Below are positions 50,604 to 63,157 of a stretch of 64,000 nucleotides of DNA, one piece after another. Below the pieces are notes generated by a model. The model did no database searches. It was not told the DNA's origin and saw nothing but the letters and a program-made list of their open reading frames with translations. The stretch lies in the NCBI RefSeq assembly GCF_028554725.1, contig NC_071671.1, forward strand, positions 9,358,001-9,422,000. The letters are read 5' to 3'. Each line of letters begins with the position of its first letter. Position 1 is the stretch's first letter. Made by a program: the position numbers and the translations under genes. Source of the DNA: Zeugodacus cucurbitae. Its lineage: Eukaryota; Arthropoda; Insecta; Diptera; Tephritidae.

Positions 50604-51259
50604 TAAAATTTTCAGTATTTTTTTTTGCTATTAAATCATGTTATTTTACTAAAATTAATAATATGGCAATATTACACAATGTTTTGACTTGAAGTCACGA
50701 AATTTTGAAAAAAAAATATATATTATAATTTCCAAAGTTACAGCTGTTTGTGTTGACCTAGTTCGAAAAAAAGTGCAAAAGGTCGATGACAATCATAAGT
50801 CCTTGGTGATTAATCTAAAATCAATCGGATAAGAAAAATTATTTTTATAAATAGATAATCCTGGGCCTGATCCACGCTTTTTTTTTTAATTAACAAAATG
50901 GCGACCTCAGGAAATTTTTTTCTGTATTGGTCTTAGAAAATCGAAATTGAAAAACAAAAAAGCTTCTATCAGTCCCAGGATTATTATATATTCTAAAGCA
51001 GTATAAATTTCATTAAAATCTACTGTGCGGTTTTCGAGTTACAGTTCAAAAAACATAGTTTTGAGAAATCCTATTTAAAGTTTCTAACTAGCGCTTTGGA
51101 GTGCCCAAGCGCTCTTTGTTGTTTGTCGAATAACTCGAAAAGTAATCATCGGATCATCTTCAAAATTTCAAAGAATATTTATAAGATATTACGCTTTACG
51201 AAAATGCGAAAAACAAAAAATTGAAGTTTTGAAAATCTTGACTACTCCTAACCCCTTAA
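50604..51259. mobile_element. Family C TTAA MITE, copy 3
   Basis: The left terminus is missing, but the body (ATAATCCTGGGCCTGATC) and right terminus GACTACTCCTAACCCCTTAA (ending 51259) are present. This copy supplies the terminal repeat that matches the left ends at 21968 and 41937. Confidence 0.8.
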
Positions 51260-52322
51260 AATAGTTAGCTGCTCAATTCTAAGTAACACTTCTTCTTTTG
51301 TGTGGTTGCGCTTAACCCTTTCAATACTGGCAGGACGCATGTGTCCCACATATTGTTTTCATTAAACTACTTTTAACTTTTATAATTCATAACAAAATAT
51401 AAAAAATACAAAAAAAAAATTCCAAATATTTTTAGTTTGTTTCCTTAAATTTATGCTAATAATGAAACGCATATGTTCCAATACCAGTTACTGATGAGAT
51501 ATTCTTGTCCCATGACTCTTCTTATGTCCTGGTTATCCTTTTCCCAAACCCACCCTATGGTACACTACTTGGGCCATAATGACCCAATCTACATGGAAAA
51601 AAAGATTTTTGCTTAAAAAAAAGTCCATAGGGAAAGGGTTAAATTATTAACTTTAAAAATTAATAAAAAATTATGTTTCCGGGAATGCAATGTGTTTATC
51701 GAATAGGGATTAGACAACAGTTACTTAAATATTTAGGAACATTTTATTTTAGAAGTTTCTTCGAGTTTACTACAACCTGTTGTCAAATCTAAAATTATTC
51801 AAAATGACTTCTGTAATATTGAACTCGGTACAGCAGTTGTAAAGTGTTTTAAGTCATTTTCAATTTCGTTCAAATTTGTTCATCGTTCTAATTTTTACAT
51901 ATAATTTGATTAAAGCGCCATTTGGCGAGTTTTTAAGATTTTAGTCTAGCACTACTTTGAATCTAGACTAGACTAGCATCGATTATTAAAATTTCATTGG
52001 AATGGAAAGATTTTGCCATTATTCTATATTTTCGAATACTTTCATATGTTCGAAAATAATATCACTGCTCGTGTCATTGAAAAATTCTTCTAATTTACAT
52101 AAGTACTTCCTACAACTAATATTTTAGTGTTAGAACCCCCTAATCCTTAAAACCCTTAAATTAACCAAGCTGAATATTTACGATTTCTCCATCTATATTA
52201 GTTATGTTTCTTCAAATATTATTTTATCCCAATTTCTTTACGTATATAGTTATTTAATTTATTGGACTTCAAATCCTACTTTTCTCTTTTTCAAAAACTT
52301 CGTTATATAAGTTTTTAATATT
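51260..52322. other. No gene recognised
   Basis: AT-rich sequence, nothing identifiable. Confidence 0.4.
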
Positions 52323-52516
52323 ACACAAATGTCCAAGATCGATATAAAACGATTTAATCGATTTAATCGACCAGTGCTTGACCCTAGAGACATTCCCGCA
52401 AATGTCAAGAATTCGGCTCAAATAGTGATATTTTTAGTTAAGAATAAGTTTGGGATGCAAACAGATCTCTACAAATACTTTGTTGGGTTAATGTTGACTT
52501 AAAGCGGTTCCTACGC

Positions 52517-52556
<40 letters not shown>

Positions 52557-52632
52557 GTTGACACAAATGTCCAAGATCGATATAAAACGATTTAATCGAT
52601 TTAATCGACCAGTGCTTGATCCTAGAGACATT
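52323..52632. repeat. 72-bp direct repeats flanking a (TA)n tract
   Basis: 52323-52394 and 52561-52632 are identical but for one base (ACACAAATGTCCAAGATCGA...). They are 238 bp apart, with a (TA)n tract at about 52520-52553 between them. They contain two TTTAATCGA words each. Confidence 0.9.
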
Positions 52633-52984
52633 TATTGGAAAACGGCGGAAGCAAAGTTGTAGACCTAATAGCCTAAGAACGTAAAGCACTTCTAACATAC
52701 GAGTAGTATTTATAACAATTCCACTCGATGCTCCTAGCAATAGTTCCACATATTTTTGATCCACATTTCAACCCGTTCAAATGTTTTTGTATATTTGCTG
52801 GCTTCAGTGAACACTAAGTTAGGTTGTTAATACATAAAAAAATACCAAAATTAATTAATTTGCAATCGGGGGAGGAAATGAATCATGCAGCTTGTGGAAC
52901 TCGTTAGCAACTAGTGCATTTAACAGTGCCAGTTATGGCGTAATTTTAGATTGTGGCTGAAAAAAAAACCAAGAAACAATTAAA

Positions 52985-53710
52985 AACAAGAAAAAACGTT
53001 AACTTCGGCTGTACCGAAACTAATATACCCTTCACAGGTGCATTTCTTTTACTAACTATGTGTTTAGGCAAATCTAAAGATGTAAGAAAAAGTAAGTAAA
53101 AAAAAGAAAACATTTTACCAATTATTTTTAGCCGTGTTGTTTGCTAGAAACATTAAAGTTATATACTTAACCGATTTGAAATATTTATTCGGAGATTATA
53201 TTATTACCTTAACAGTAATCCATGTCAAATTTCGTGAAGATACCACGTCAAATGCGAAAATTTTCCATACAAGCCCTTGATTCCGATCGTTCGGTTTGTA
53301 TGACAGCTATATGCTATAGTGAACCGATCTGAACAATTTTTTCGGAGATTAAATTATTTCTATGAGCAATAACTCACACCAAATTTCGTAAAGATATGTA
53401 GTAAAATGCGGAAGTTTTCCATACAAGCCATTGATTCCGATCGTTCAGTTTGTATGACAGCTATATGCTATAGTGGTCCGATATCGGCAGTTTCGACAAA
53501 TGAGCAGCTTCTTGAAGAGAAAATAACATCTGCAAAATTTCAAACCGATATCTTAAAAACTGAAGGACTAGTTCGTATATATACAGACAGACGGACAGGA
53601 CTAAATCGACTCAGTTCAACATACTGATCATTTATATATATATGCTTTATAGGGTCTCCGACGCTTCTTTCTGGGTGTTACAAACTTTGTGACAAACTGT
53701 TCATGGTATA
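52985..53710 (-). mobile_element. Family B repeat, copy 3
   Basis: Same order as the 42587 copy: ACAAGAAAAAACGTTAACTT, body, CAGACAGACGGACAGG tract near 53584, and a worn right hairpin (TTCATGGTAT). The ORF at 53406-53627 is repeat sequence. Confidence 0.8.
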
Positions 53711-54604
53711 ATAATATTTCAATTTATTCAATATTGTACATCAAAAGGACATTCAAAAGGCTTTTATTGGAATAAAAAAATATTTTCTTACTGAGGACTA
53801 TTTTTCAATTATACAAATTTAAGTGATTTGTCTAGTCGGTTGATGAATATATGAAACCAAGTATCTTCTAATTTATTTATAACTACATACATACATCTAA
53901 CTTGTTGTATATGTACATGGTTATACCTACACATGAGCGCACGAACAAAAGCATTCCCCAGGTCATATCACCAAATTCATTCTACGCGATATGCATATGC
54001 TTAATTTATGCGTAGCACGTTTTGTTTACGCTGTGTATCAATTGAAATGCTAATTAATAGCAAATTAACGCAACTCCATAATATTTATAACAAAGCAAAT
54101 GAATGGCGTTGCGCTGGTGAAGGGCAGGCTGTGTTGGCAGCACATAGTTACAAAAGTTTAAATGTGTTTGTTTATAAATCTTTATGGGCAACACTTTTTG
54201 AGTTCAATGCTCAAAATGCGTTTGATTTCCATAAGAAAAGCACAAGCACTAGATTTTGTTAAATTCGAAAGAATTCCGAAAGTCTTTGAAAACAATAATT
54301 TATGTCATTTGATATTCAATCGAACGCTTTCTCACACATTGAGCGCCAAATACTGTGGCAAATATTTGTGACAATTTTTGCAGTTAAACACAACGTAAAG
54401 CTTTAGCAAAATAGAGTGCTATGATTTACTGATTTAATTCTGTTTTAGACATTCAAATGCCAAATATAATAATATCAACTAGCAAACAAAAGACTTAAGC
54501 AACGAACCTGGCTTGACCATCTGCTACATTCACCTACTTTTCACACACACATATGTACACATATATATATTTTTTTTTTCTATATTATATACATATAGTT
54601 GCCT

Positions 54605-54640
<36 letters not shown>

Positions 54641-55808
54641 CACTCTCAAGTCGCGCTTCTTCAAACCAAAAACAAGCTCAAAATTATGCATATAGAAAGC
54701 TAGCACAAAGTCTTAAATTAAGTGTTTGTGTGTGTTGCATTATATTAACAAGTTTTTGCCAAATTTTGTAGCGTTTATTCTTTTGTTAGCCCACTCAGCG
54801 CTCCAAATTGCCAACCTCTTGTCGAAATGGTCTACTGTTTCCCGCCATTGATTATTTGTGTTGCTTTTTTGGGGCTTCTTGTTGTTGTTCTTGTACATAC
54901 TTATTGTCTTAACAACTCACTAGCCGCTGACGCTTCGTGCGCTTGCCTTATTTAGCGTTTTCCATATAATTTTTTTTTTGGCTTTTTGTGCGACCAGCTT
55001 TGTTTGACTGGCTGAGTGGTGGGTCTAAGGCAGCACTTCAGCTTCGATTTGTTCAACTTTTGTGGATATTGAATGAAAATGTTTTTTGTTTTTTTTTTTA
55101 TTTTTTATTTTTTTTGTGTGCCACTAATTAAATTGTAGCGTTGAGCATTTCAATTTTTCTCTTTTGCCTTTTATCAAATTAATTTTTAGGCTTTCTTGAG
55201 TCTTGAGTTACTTTAAGAGTTTATTGATTTACAGTATGCCTTGAATTTTTTATTCGTACAACGCATAACAGTAATCGTGTAATCGCTTAATAAAGCTCAA
55301 AGAACAGAAATATCTATGTGTTTTTTGGTTGTTATAGTTTTTTTTTTGACCGGCTGCCTGCGTTGCATTTCATAATTGAGCGTGATTTGTAAGAGATTTC
55401 TATTTAAACGTCGATTTAACGCGTTTCGTTTTCAATTTGACTCTTTGCGGGAGAATAGTGGGCAAAAAGTAATTAACAAAACAAAAGCTTTTAACACAAA
55501 TCATACTTGGGATCATCCATACTTTCACTGTGCACTTGAGGAAATCGTGTGTTTTTTTTGTGCGTTTTCAAATCCGGTGACCAACGGAAATTGAAGATTA
55601 ATAAAATGAAGTGATTGGATGAAGATTGGATGGGATGAAATCTTCACTTTTTTGTGTGGTGTAAAAAGTGAAAGCAATATTTGAAGAAGAGATTGACTTA
55701 GTTGAAAAAAGAATAAAAGAGTATTATTAAAATTTTTTTATGCTTATTAGAAATAGTCATTTAGAAATCCGTTGCATTTCGTTTGTCAATCAGTACAATT
55801 ACATTACA
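53711..55808. other. Unique-looking AT-rich DNA with a long (AT)n run
   Basis: Mostly non-repetitive. (AT)n at about 54608-54637 and several poly-T runs. If the 50364 donor is real this is intron. ORFs at 54008-54371 and 55376-55594 show no domain. Confidence 0.4.
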
Positions 55809-56085
55809 ATTCTGATTACAGTAGATTAAAATTTTGATTATATTTTGATTATCAAGAATAACAATTACATTCCATTTATGATTACTGTATATTTATTCAT
55901 TTTTTGTAAAGAATTTGCAATCCTGATTACATTTTGATTACTAGGTAATGTGATTACTGTAGATTAAAATTCTGATTATATTTTGATTATCAAGAAGTAC
56001 AATTACATTCCATTTCTGATTACTGTATATTTAATAATTTGTAAAGAATTTGAAATCCTGATTACATTTTGATTACTAGCCTGAG
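55809..56085. repeat. 138-bp tandem duplication rich in GATTA
   Basis: Two copies (about 55809-55946 and 55947-56085) share GATTAC-TGTAGATTAAAAT, TTTTGATTATCAAGAA and CCTGATTACATTTTGATTAC. The motif GATTA, the core of K50 homeodomain sites, occurs many times. Confidence 0.85.
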
Positions 56086-58760
56086 TAATTGTGAAGACGT
56101 GCTAAAGTTTCCATTACTCGTTAAATGAAAGAATATTAATAATCTTCTAATAAAGGAGTATCTACAACTAAGGAAGCTAGTGCTATTAGCAGTTTTGTAT
56201 AAAAGTAATATCGAAAGAGTCCTATAACTATAGCATTTATGGATGTGCACCTGTAATTACTAGTATTAGTTTAATCTTGTTGAAATCATATATCAAATGC
56301 TAAGAGAAAATTTTGTACTCTCCTTGAATCCACAACCCATAAATTATTACACAAACAATCATTCAACGGTCTCAGTTACTGTTACTGTACTCTTGAGAGA
56401 GATAACAAAATGTTATGATAATTATGTATATTTTGTTTTTGTTGTTGTGCATACAAATGTGTACCGTTTTGTTAAAGTTATCATGATTTCGAAGCAAAAA
56501 ATATCACACGGGTTTCATTTTGGGGAAACTTAATATCATAGCTTGCTCACATCACATTAGACCGTCTGCGCGTCCTCAATTCGGCTACTGTTGGCCATTG
56601 GCCGTTGGCTCTTGGCTGACAGCTGCTAAGGCTCGATTAATTAATTAAAATCAGTTTGGGTTCGGTGTTTCGGGTTTGGGTAATAATTAAGGTTGATATA
56701 TCATACTCACAAATCTACACACAAATTCATAAATCTGTGTTCTTTCTGAAGTATTGATGGAGTTGTTTCTAAATTTAAACACTTCTTCATTAAATATAAG
56801 GGGTGTGAAGCAAAATATTAATGTTTTTAGATTCAACTATTAGATGATTTAATAGTGGTGTGAAAGCTGACACGATCTCTGCAGTCTGGTGTAGAAATAT
56901 CCACATGATAAATATAGTTTGCCCAGGCATTCGAAAGAACTTTAAATGACCGATGAACCAAGTGAAAATATTACAGGAGGGTTGTTGGCACAAATATTTA
57001 GATTTTGGATTTGTTGAAACAAAAAGACGCTGATTAGTTTGTAATTTTCTTATAGTGACTCATTAGGAGTCTTCTTTTCCCTTTCACTCTTAAAATTCTT
57101 TGCTTAGTAACTGGACCGAATTCAAAAACTTGTCTTGTCTTGACTTGTAATCGTGCTCCTTCGATACCGAAAAAATCCGAAAATTTTAAAATTTAAGGAC
57201 TATTTTTTGGCTAATACAATCAAAAGAAGTACACTTTGAATGAAGAAAGTGAAAGACGAAGAGGGAGAAATCTCATAATGTGATTTATAAAAGCTATTCG
57301 ACCTTTTCGCACAGGAGTTAATTGATCAATTAGGGAGTGTTTGCTCGATTAAAGAGTTGATTTAGATCGATTTACCAGACAAAATAAAAATCTTATTTTA
57401 CTAAATGAATTTTTAATCGAATACAAATCGAGTTGAAATTGGAATGCAGCTCAGCGGGTTATTGTTGTCTACGCTGTAAATTTGGCTGTGTTTATTGATA
57501 AATAGCAATCTGCTGATGAAACTTACCAACTACTTATGAACAGCGGATCGTTCATCGAGTAGCTGGTTGTGCGAAAGACAAAAACTGTTTTCTCAATCAT
57601 TAACTTAATATAATAATTTAATGTAGCTGTGCGAAAAGGCCTCTACAGATGTTATAGATCAACTACATATTAACTCAGCGAGTATTTTAGGTTGTGATAT
57701 CACAATGCTAGATGTAACACTGTTAAGATCAAATCTCAGAATGAGTAATTTGGTATTTATCTGGTTCGTTTCAGTCGATTTAGAAGTTCAATTGACTCAC
57801 GAGCGACATTAAACCGTAAATTCAGCGACTTACTAGATTTTGAGAATAAGTGTTTCCAGCAGAACTTCACAAGCAAACCGATATATTTAAATATTTTCTA
57901 AACAAATACACTCAACTCGTATATTAAGCACAGAATTTTTGAAAAATGAGTGCTTTGCTTTGTCATTGTTCATTTTCAGCGTACAATCATTAGCGTCTAC
58001 TAATTTAAGTTTGAAAGTTTAAACAAGAAGCGAACATAACTCATCGCTCTAAGTCAGAGGCGCGGTGGCCTTCAAAGCTCTTGTTAATTATTTTTGCAAA
58101 TATGTGACAATATTTATTTACGCACACACAAATAGAAATACTACAGACACGAGTTGGAAGTTAAGCTTCAAAATTTGAACCTTTTTTTCTGTGTTTTTGA
58201 ATTTAAAAATAAAGGTATGCTTTTTGCCTTTAATTTAGTTCCAGGTATTAGCATAATTTAAATAATATGGAAAATACATTTTCTAGATATTCTAGCGCTA
58301 TCAAAAGCGATTGTCCGTTTAGTTTGTTCTTTCGCCAATTAGCAATTCAAATGTGTTGGCACGATTTCAGTGAGTGTTGCGAATTATGCGCCAAACCCCG
58401 TTCCACGTTCCATACACGTGTGTCGAATACACACACCGTTACACAGAAATCTTGCAAAGTGTTGATTAAAATAATTTTGCTTTCTTGGCGCTTAGAGCGC
58501 TTTGGTGGATCGCTTGATTTATTGATTTATTTTGGTTAATCGGGTTTCTTAATTACATTAAAATGCGAGAATTGAATTTTGAAAGTTTCTTTGATTAGCA
58601 AATCATTGGCATATTTCACGGGATTGATTATGTAATGCATTGGAAACTCTAAATTTCATTTCAATTTAAAATTCGAAATCAAGAAAGTCAAGACGGAGTA
58701 ACACCAGATAATGAAACTAAATTGATTGCTATTGTGAATTGAATATTTTAAAATTTATCT
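56086..58760. other. Unique-looking DNA, no gene recognised
   Basis: No coding region supported. ORFs at 56297-56533 and 58267-58539 have no recognisable domain. Confidence 0.4.
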
Positions 58761-58774
58761 AATAATATTTAGGA

Positions 58775-59030
58775 CTCAAGCAACGGTTGACGGACTTATA
58801 GTCACGCACAAATCAAACACCGCTATGGACCGAAATCCTCAAAAGAAAAAGGAGCTTGCTCGCTCATGTTCTGAGACGACTGGAATCCACAAGGTAGTCG
58901 AAGAAAAGTCCGACCCTCTCTAACCTGGAGAAGACATTTGGACATTGAAATATCGAAGGTACAAAAAAGTTGGAGTCTAATCAAGAGGCTAGGGCAAGAT
59001 CGTATTATATTGAAGAATCTCATTGTGTGA
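58775..59030 (+). pseudogene. C-terminal end of an RTE-like LINE
   Basis: From 58881 to the TGA at 59028-59030 one frame reads WNPQGSRRKVRPSLTWRRHL then KSWSLIKRLGQDRIILKNL, the typical tail after the reverse transcriptase of RTE-group LINEs. The preceding sequence (WTEILKRKRSLLAHVLRR) is in another frame, so the copy is frameshifted and truncated at its 5' end. Confidence 0.7.
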
Positions 59031-59214
59031 AAATATTAAAAAATCCGTGCAGTGATTTTAGAAAGACGTCCAATATGTATTTCAGTAAAATTCGATTTAG
59101 AAGTATTTGGAATAAATATTTTATACTTACGCAAGTTATTTATTTATTGTTAATAAAATAATACACAATTCGGCGTAAAGTCCACTAGAATAATTATAAT
59201 CACTATATGTACAT

Positions 59215-59815
59215 ATACATATATGTAGTACTATATGGGGGCTGAGGTAATTCCTAGACCGTTTTTACAATTTTTCACCATCCTCCTACATCATATCCAA
59301 GGTTATATGTTAACTTCATTTTGCTAAGACATCTCACATATTATCCGATAAAAACGATAAAAAGTCCGCCGTAAGTTTGAAAATCCTTATATGAGGTATG
59401 TATATGGGGGCTACATGTAGTATTGACACGATTTTGCCCAATTTTCTTACAGAGGCACACTAGTAACTAGTAAAAACTCATCTCCTTTCAATTTCTTTAG
59501 AATATCTAAGAGATTTAAGTATATTTTCGGTAAAAAATAGTTCAAAACCTCAGAAGTCCTCATGTTTGGTTCCTGAGACCTTGAATTGTTATAGGACGAT
59601 TTCTGTGATTTTAAGATGGGTGATGTCATACTAGAAACGCAATAGTTGTGCAAAGTTTTTTTTCGATATCTTCACTGGTGCTTGATTTATAGATTGCTAA
59701 GTAAACGAATCAGATGGACTTCAAAATTGTGTTATTAGGAAAGTAGGCGTGGTTGTAAACCAATTTCGCCCATTATCAAACTATACTACTGGAATGCCAA
59801 GATATGTCTTTAATT
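59215..59815 (-). mobile_element. Family A repeat, copy 6 (degenerate)
   Basis: ATATGGGGGCTGAGGTAATT, ATCTAAGAGATTTAAGTATA and AAGTAGGCGTGGTTGTAAAC follow family A in reverse and are closest to the 45930 copy. Termini are absent. Confidence 0.65.
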
Positions 59816-60267
59816 CGCCAAGATATGTTTTTAATTCGCCAAATCGTGTATAGTAGCGAATCGAAGAAGCAACTGTCATAAATGAAATAGAGTGGCATAA
59901 TCTTCCATATCAAATATAGCGAATATCTATCTGGTTGCTTTCATATATTGACAAGATATCAGTGCTTGAAAAGCGTCAATGGAGTAGTGGCGAATCAAAG
60001 GCAGTTTATATGAAACTTTACTCCCCGCAATTTTTGTATTACATATGTATTTATATTGATTATAGCTTTAATGTGTTAATTTTTTACAAAAAAAAACCTT
60101 ATTGGGAAGTTGAAAAATAAGTTTATAAATATGTATGATTTCATGAATATGCAAGAGTCTGTTTAATGAGTTTTGCTTGCATATAAATCACTTAATTTAT
60201 ATATTTTATTAGGTAATTATGCAGTTTATGGACAACTCTTATCAATTGTTTATAATTAATCGAGGAT

Positions 60268-60384
60268 TTTTATTCGCATTTAAATAGCTTGCGACAGCTT
60301 TTATGATTTTCGACTAGACAAAATTATCGAAAAAATCGTCGAAAATTATAAAAATTGTCGCAAGCTATTTAAATGCGAATAAAT
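60268..60384. repeat. Long near-perfect hairpin
   Basis: A left arm (about 60268-60314, TTTATTCGCATTTAAATAGC...) and right arm (about 60338-60384) pair over roughly 46 bp with a few mismatches, leaving a 23-nt loop. It could be a palindromic MITE remnant or a transcribable hairpin. Confidence 0.85.
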
Positions 60385-60610
60385 ATGAATTTAAATCAAA
60401 TAGAGTATTTTAAAGTGTAAGCGGATATGAATAAGTTTAATGTGTAGATCTCTCTTAATATAATAATATATAAAGAAATTTGATCAAATTTCAATTATCA
60501 TGAATCCAACTCATGGCAGTCCCCATGTTTTCTCCTATACTGAAACAATATCGGAGTTAATCTACATTAACAAATAGATGGTGATAGACTATAACTAAAT
60601 GATTTTCCGT

Positions 60611-61105
60611 TTTACAAGATTGGAGAAATAACCTTAACGATCTATAGGGCTTTGAGCATCCCATTTGAGAATATATATAGTACGTATACGATATAATTCT
60701 TGAGAGTATATTACATTGAAAACGTTTCATAAGACTGGGAATAACCTTGAGGATTTATAGACCCTGGAGCCCCCCATTTAAGAATATACAATATATCTTT
60801 TGAGAGTATATTTCATTGAGAACGAGCTTCGAATTACAATTATTATATTGATTCCATGTTTCATAAGACAGGGAGTATAACCTTGAGGATCTATAGAACC
60901 TTGATCATCCCATTTGAGAATATATTCATATACAATATATCTCTTGAGAGTATATTACATTGAGAACGAGCTTCGAATTACGATTATTATATTGACTCCA
61001 TGTTTCATAAGACGGGGAGGATAACCTTGGGGATCTATAGACCCTTGAGCATCCCATTTGAGAATATATACATATACGATATATTCCTTGAGATTATGAT
61101 TAAAA
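60611..61105. repeat. Tandem array, about four units of 113-144 bp
   Basis: Units start near 60611, 60724, 60859 and 61003 with TTTCATAAGAC-GGGA. Each contains ATAACCTTGAGGATCTATAG, CCCATTTGAGAATATA and TTGAGAGTATATTACATTGA. Units 2 and 3 also carry GAACGAGCTTCGAATTAC. Confidence 0.9.
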
Positions 61106-62535
61106 TCAAAGTATATATCTCGGAGTTGATCCAGGAAATTTATAGGGATAGTGTTAAATAATGCTGCTGATTAAGTACCATTTAATTTTAGTTATAAATC
61201 TCTATAATTTTGACGAAGCTACAAACGCAGTTCGACGCGCTGCACTCGTATTTTCTCTAAAGCTCCCCAAGCTTACTGTCTTAAACTGTGCGAACTGCTG
61301 CTCGTCGGCTGACTGGCTCACCTTGCTGAAGGTTGACATTGATTTTGCAGTCGCACCGATTTTTATTTTGTTTACTTTGGGGAAGTGTGTTGCTGTTTAA
61401 CGTTTAATGTGGCCACAGTTTACTTTGTATTATGCTACAGTGTATTTTTTTTTTTTGCTTAATAGCTTTGCAATTAATTTCGATTCTTTTTGAACTATTC
61501 GCCTCATTTTGCACATAATTTGTTTGTTGACATGGCAAACAAACACCAGAAGTGAACTTGTGGAACAGCTAAAAAGTATGCGTGTTTGTCCTTATGACAA
61601 ATTTGTATGAAATTTCAAGAGACACACATACAAATATATCCGTGTTATAAGTCAGTTTATTTATGTGCAAATCATCGAGCAAATTGTATTTATAAATTGA
61701 ACTTGGCACTTTTTGAAAATCATTTCACGTCACTTGTTGTTTTTCGTTTTTTTTTATACACTTGCAGACACATACACACACATACTCATGTTCTGGTAGA
61801 GACGCATTCCGCTTTGTTATTGTTGCCCGCTTTGTATTTGTAGGTGTTTTGTTTGCGAGCGCTGTGCGACTATCGGGTATCGAATGACATTTTAACGCCT
61901 CATTAGCTTTGCGCAACAACGGTACACTTAAACTTGAACTTGAAAGAGCACACAAGCGACGCGCTCAGCTTTGAATGTTACTTGTGCGCGGAGACTCCAC
62001 TAAATTTCAGATTTACAATACGCTTTTCACCCATGTTTTTGCTGCAATTCTGCTGCTAAAATATTCATCGTAAGTATACCGAAGAGTTGTCTTTTATTGT
62101 AATTGTATACGCTGAGAACACCATTGTTCGTAATTCAAGAAGAAGTTTAGTTATTGCGTAATGCAGTGAAACGAAAGCGCAGCGCAGATTTACTCGCCGA
62201 ACATAATGTAATGCTGTACTCGTGTAAACTCGTATATACTTCGTATTGTGGATCTTAAGAACATGTGACACCTGTTTTTGGAAGACTCTATATTCTTTTA
62301 GTCGTTCTGACATATATCCTAGGGTTCTTCAAAAGTCTCTTCTACCTTTTTGTACCGCTTTCATGCATAGTTCCAGAGATCTTACAACTTATCAATCCAA
62401 GCAAGGTTAGATCGTCTAAAAAACAACTTTTAAAACCTAGAAATCTTGGACAACTACAATAGTTTTTAAATATAACAAAAACGGTTTGAGATATCAATGA
62501 AACTCTTTATTCCTGTGAAAGTACATTCGATGTCA
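61106..62535. other. No gene recognised
   Basis: Unique-looking sequence with short ORFs (61161, 61607, 62265 on +; 61955, 62313 on -) that have no domain. Confidence 0.4.
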
Positions 62536-63157
62536 TTATGTATAGAACTCGATTTCTTTTGCATGGCCACCACGGGCACGTTTACAGAAGTCCAGACCGT
62601 AAACACAATTTTCGACGGTTTTCAAGCATAAATCGGCCGATACTGCTGCAATATTACGTTCGATATTCGTAAGAAGTTCATCGATCTTCGGTAGTTTGTT
62701 GGCATAGACCATAGACTTGACGTAGCCACACAGGAAATAGTTTAACGGAGTCAAATTGCACGACCGAAGCGGCCAACTGACTGGGCCATTCAACACGTTC
62801 ACCAAATTTGGTTTTCAATAAATCGATTGTGACCTTCGCTGTGTGGCTTGTGGCGTCGTCCTGTTGGAATCACATATTGTCCAAGTCCATATCATGCAAT
62901 TCTGTCCAAAAATATTCGGTTATCATTGAGCGGTAGCGATTGCCATTCACAGTAACTTACCGGTCTTGAACATCATGAAAGAACTCATGAGACTCAGTGA
63001 TTCATGGAGTACGTGTGGATTGCTGCCTAACCAATAACGGATGTGTTGCTTACTGCCGAAGCCATTCAATCGCTTTTAAAGTGGCTTCAACTGACTCCGA
63101 ATTTCGGTTGTAATATTTAATTATTTCGACTCATTGTTGGATCGTATATCTTTCCAT
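62536..63157 (-). pseudogene. Decayed DDE transposase, copy 2
   Basis: Read on the - strand from ATG at 63157: MERYTIQQ then a stop, VEIIKYYNRNSESVEATLKA (N-terminal HTH region). After a gap come NGNRYRSMITEYFWTELHDM and DLDNM, a TGA where Trp is expected, then FQQDDATSHTAKV (catalytic Asp region) and LTPLNYFLCGYVKS near the C-terminus. In the last motif Asn replaces the Asp seen in copy 1 (PLDY). Stops, frameshifts and an internal deletion rule out function. Confidence 0.7.

Noticed and set aside
54008..54371. Overlapping 84 and 69 aa ORFs
   Set aside because: No domain, no splice context, composition like surrounding DNA.
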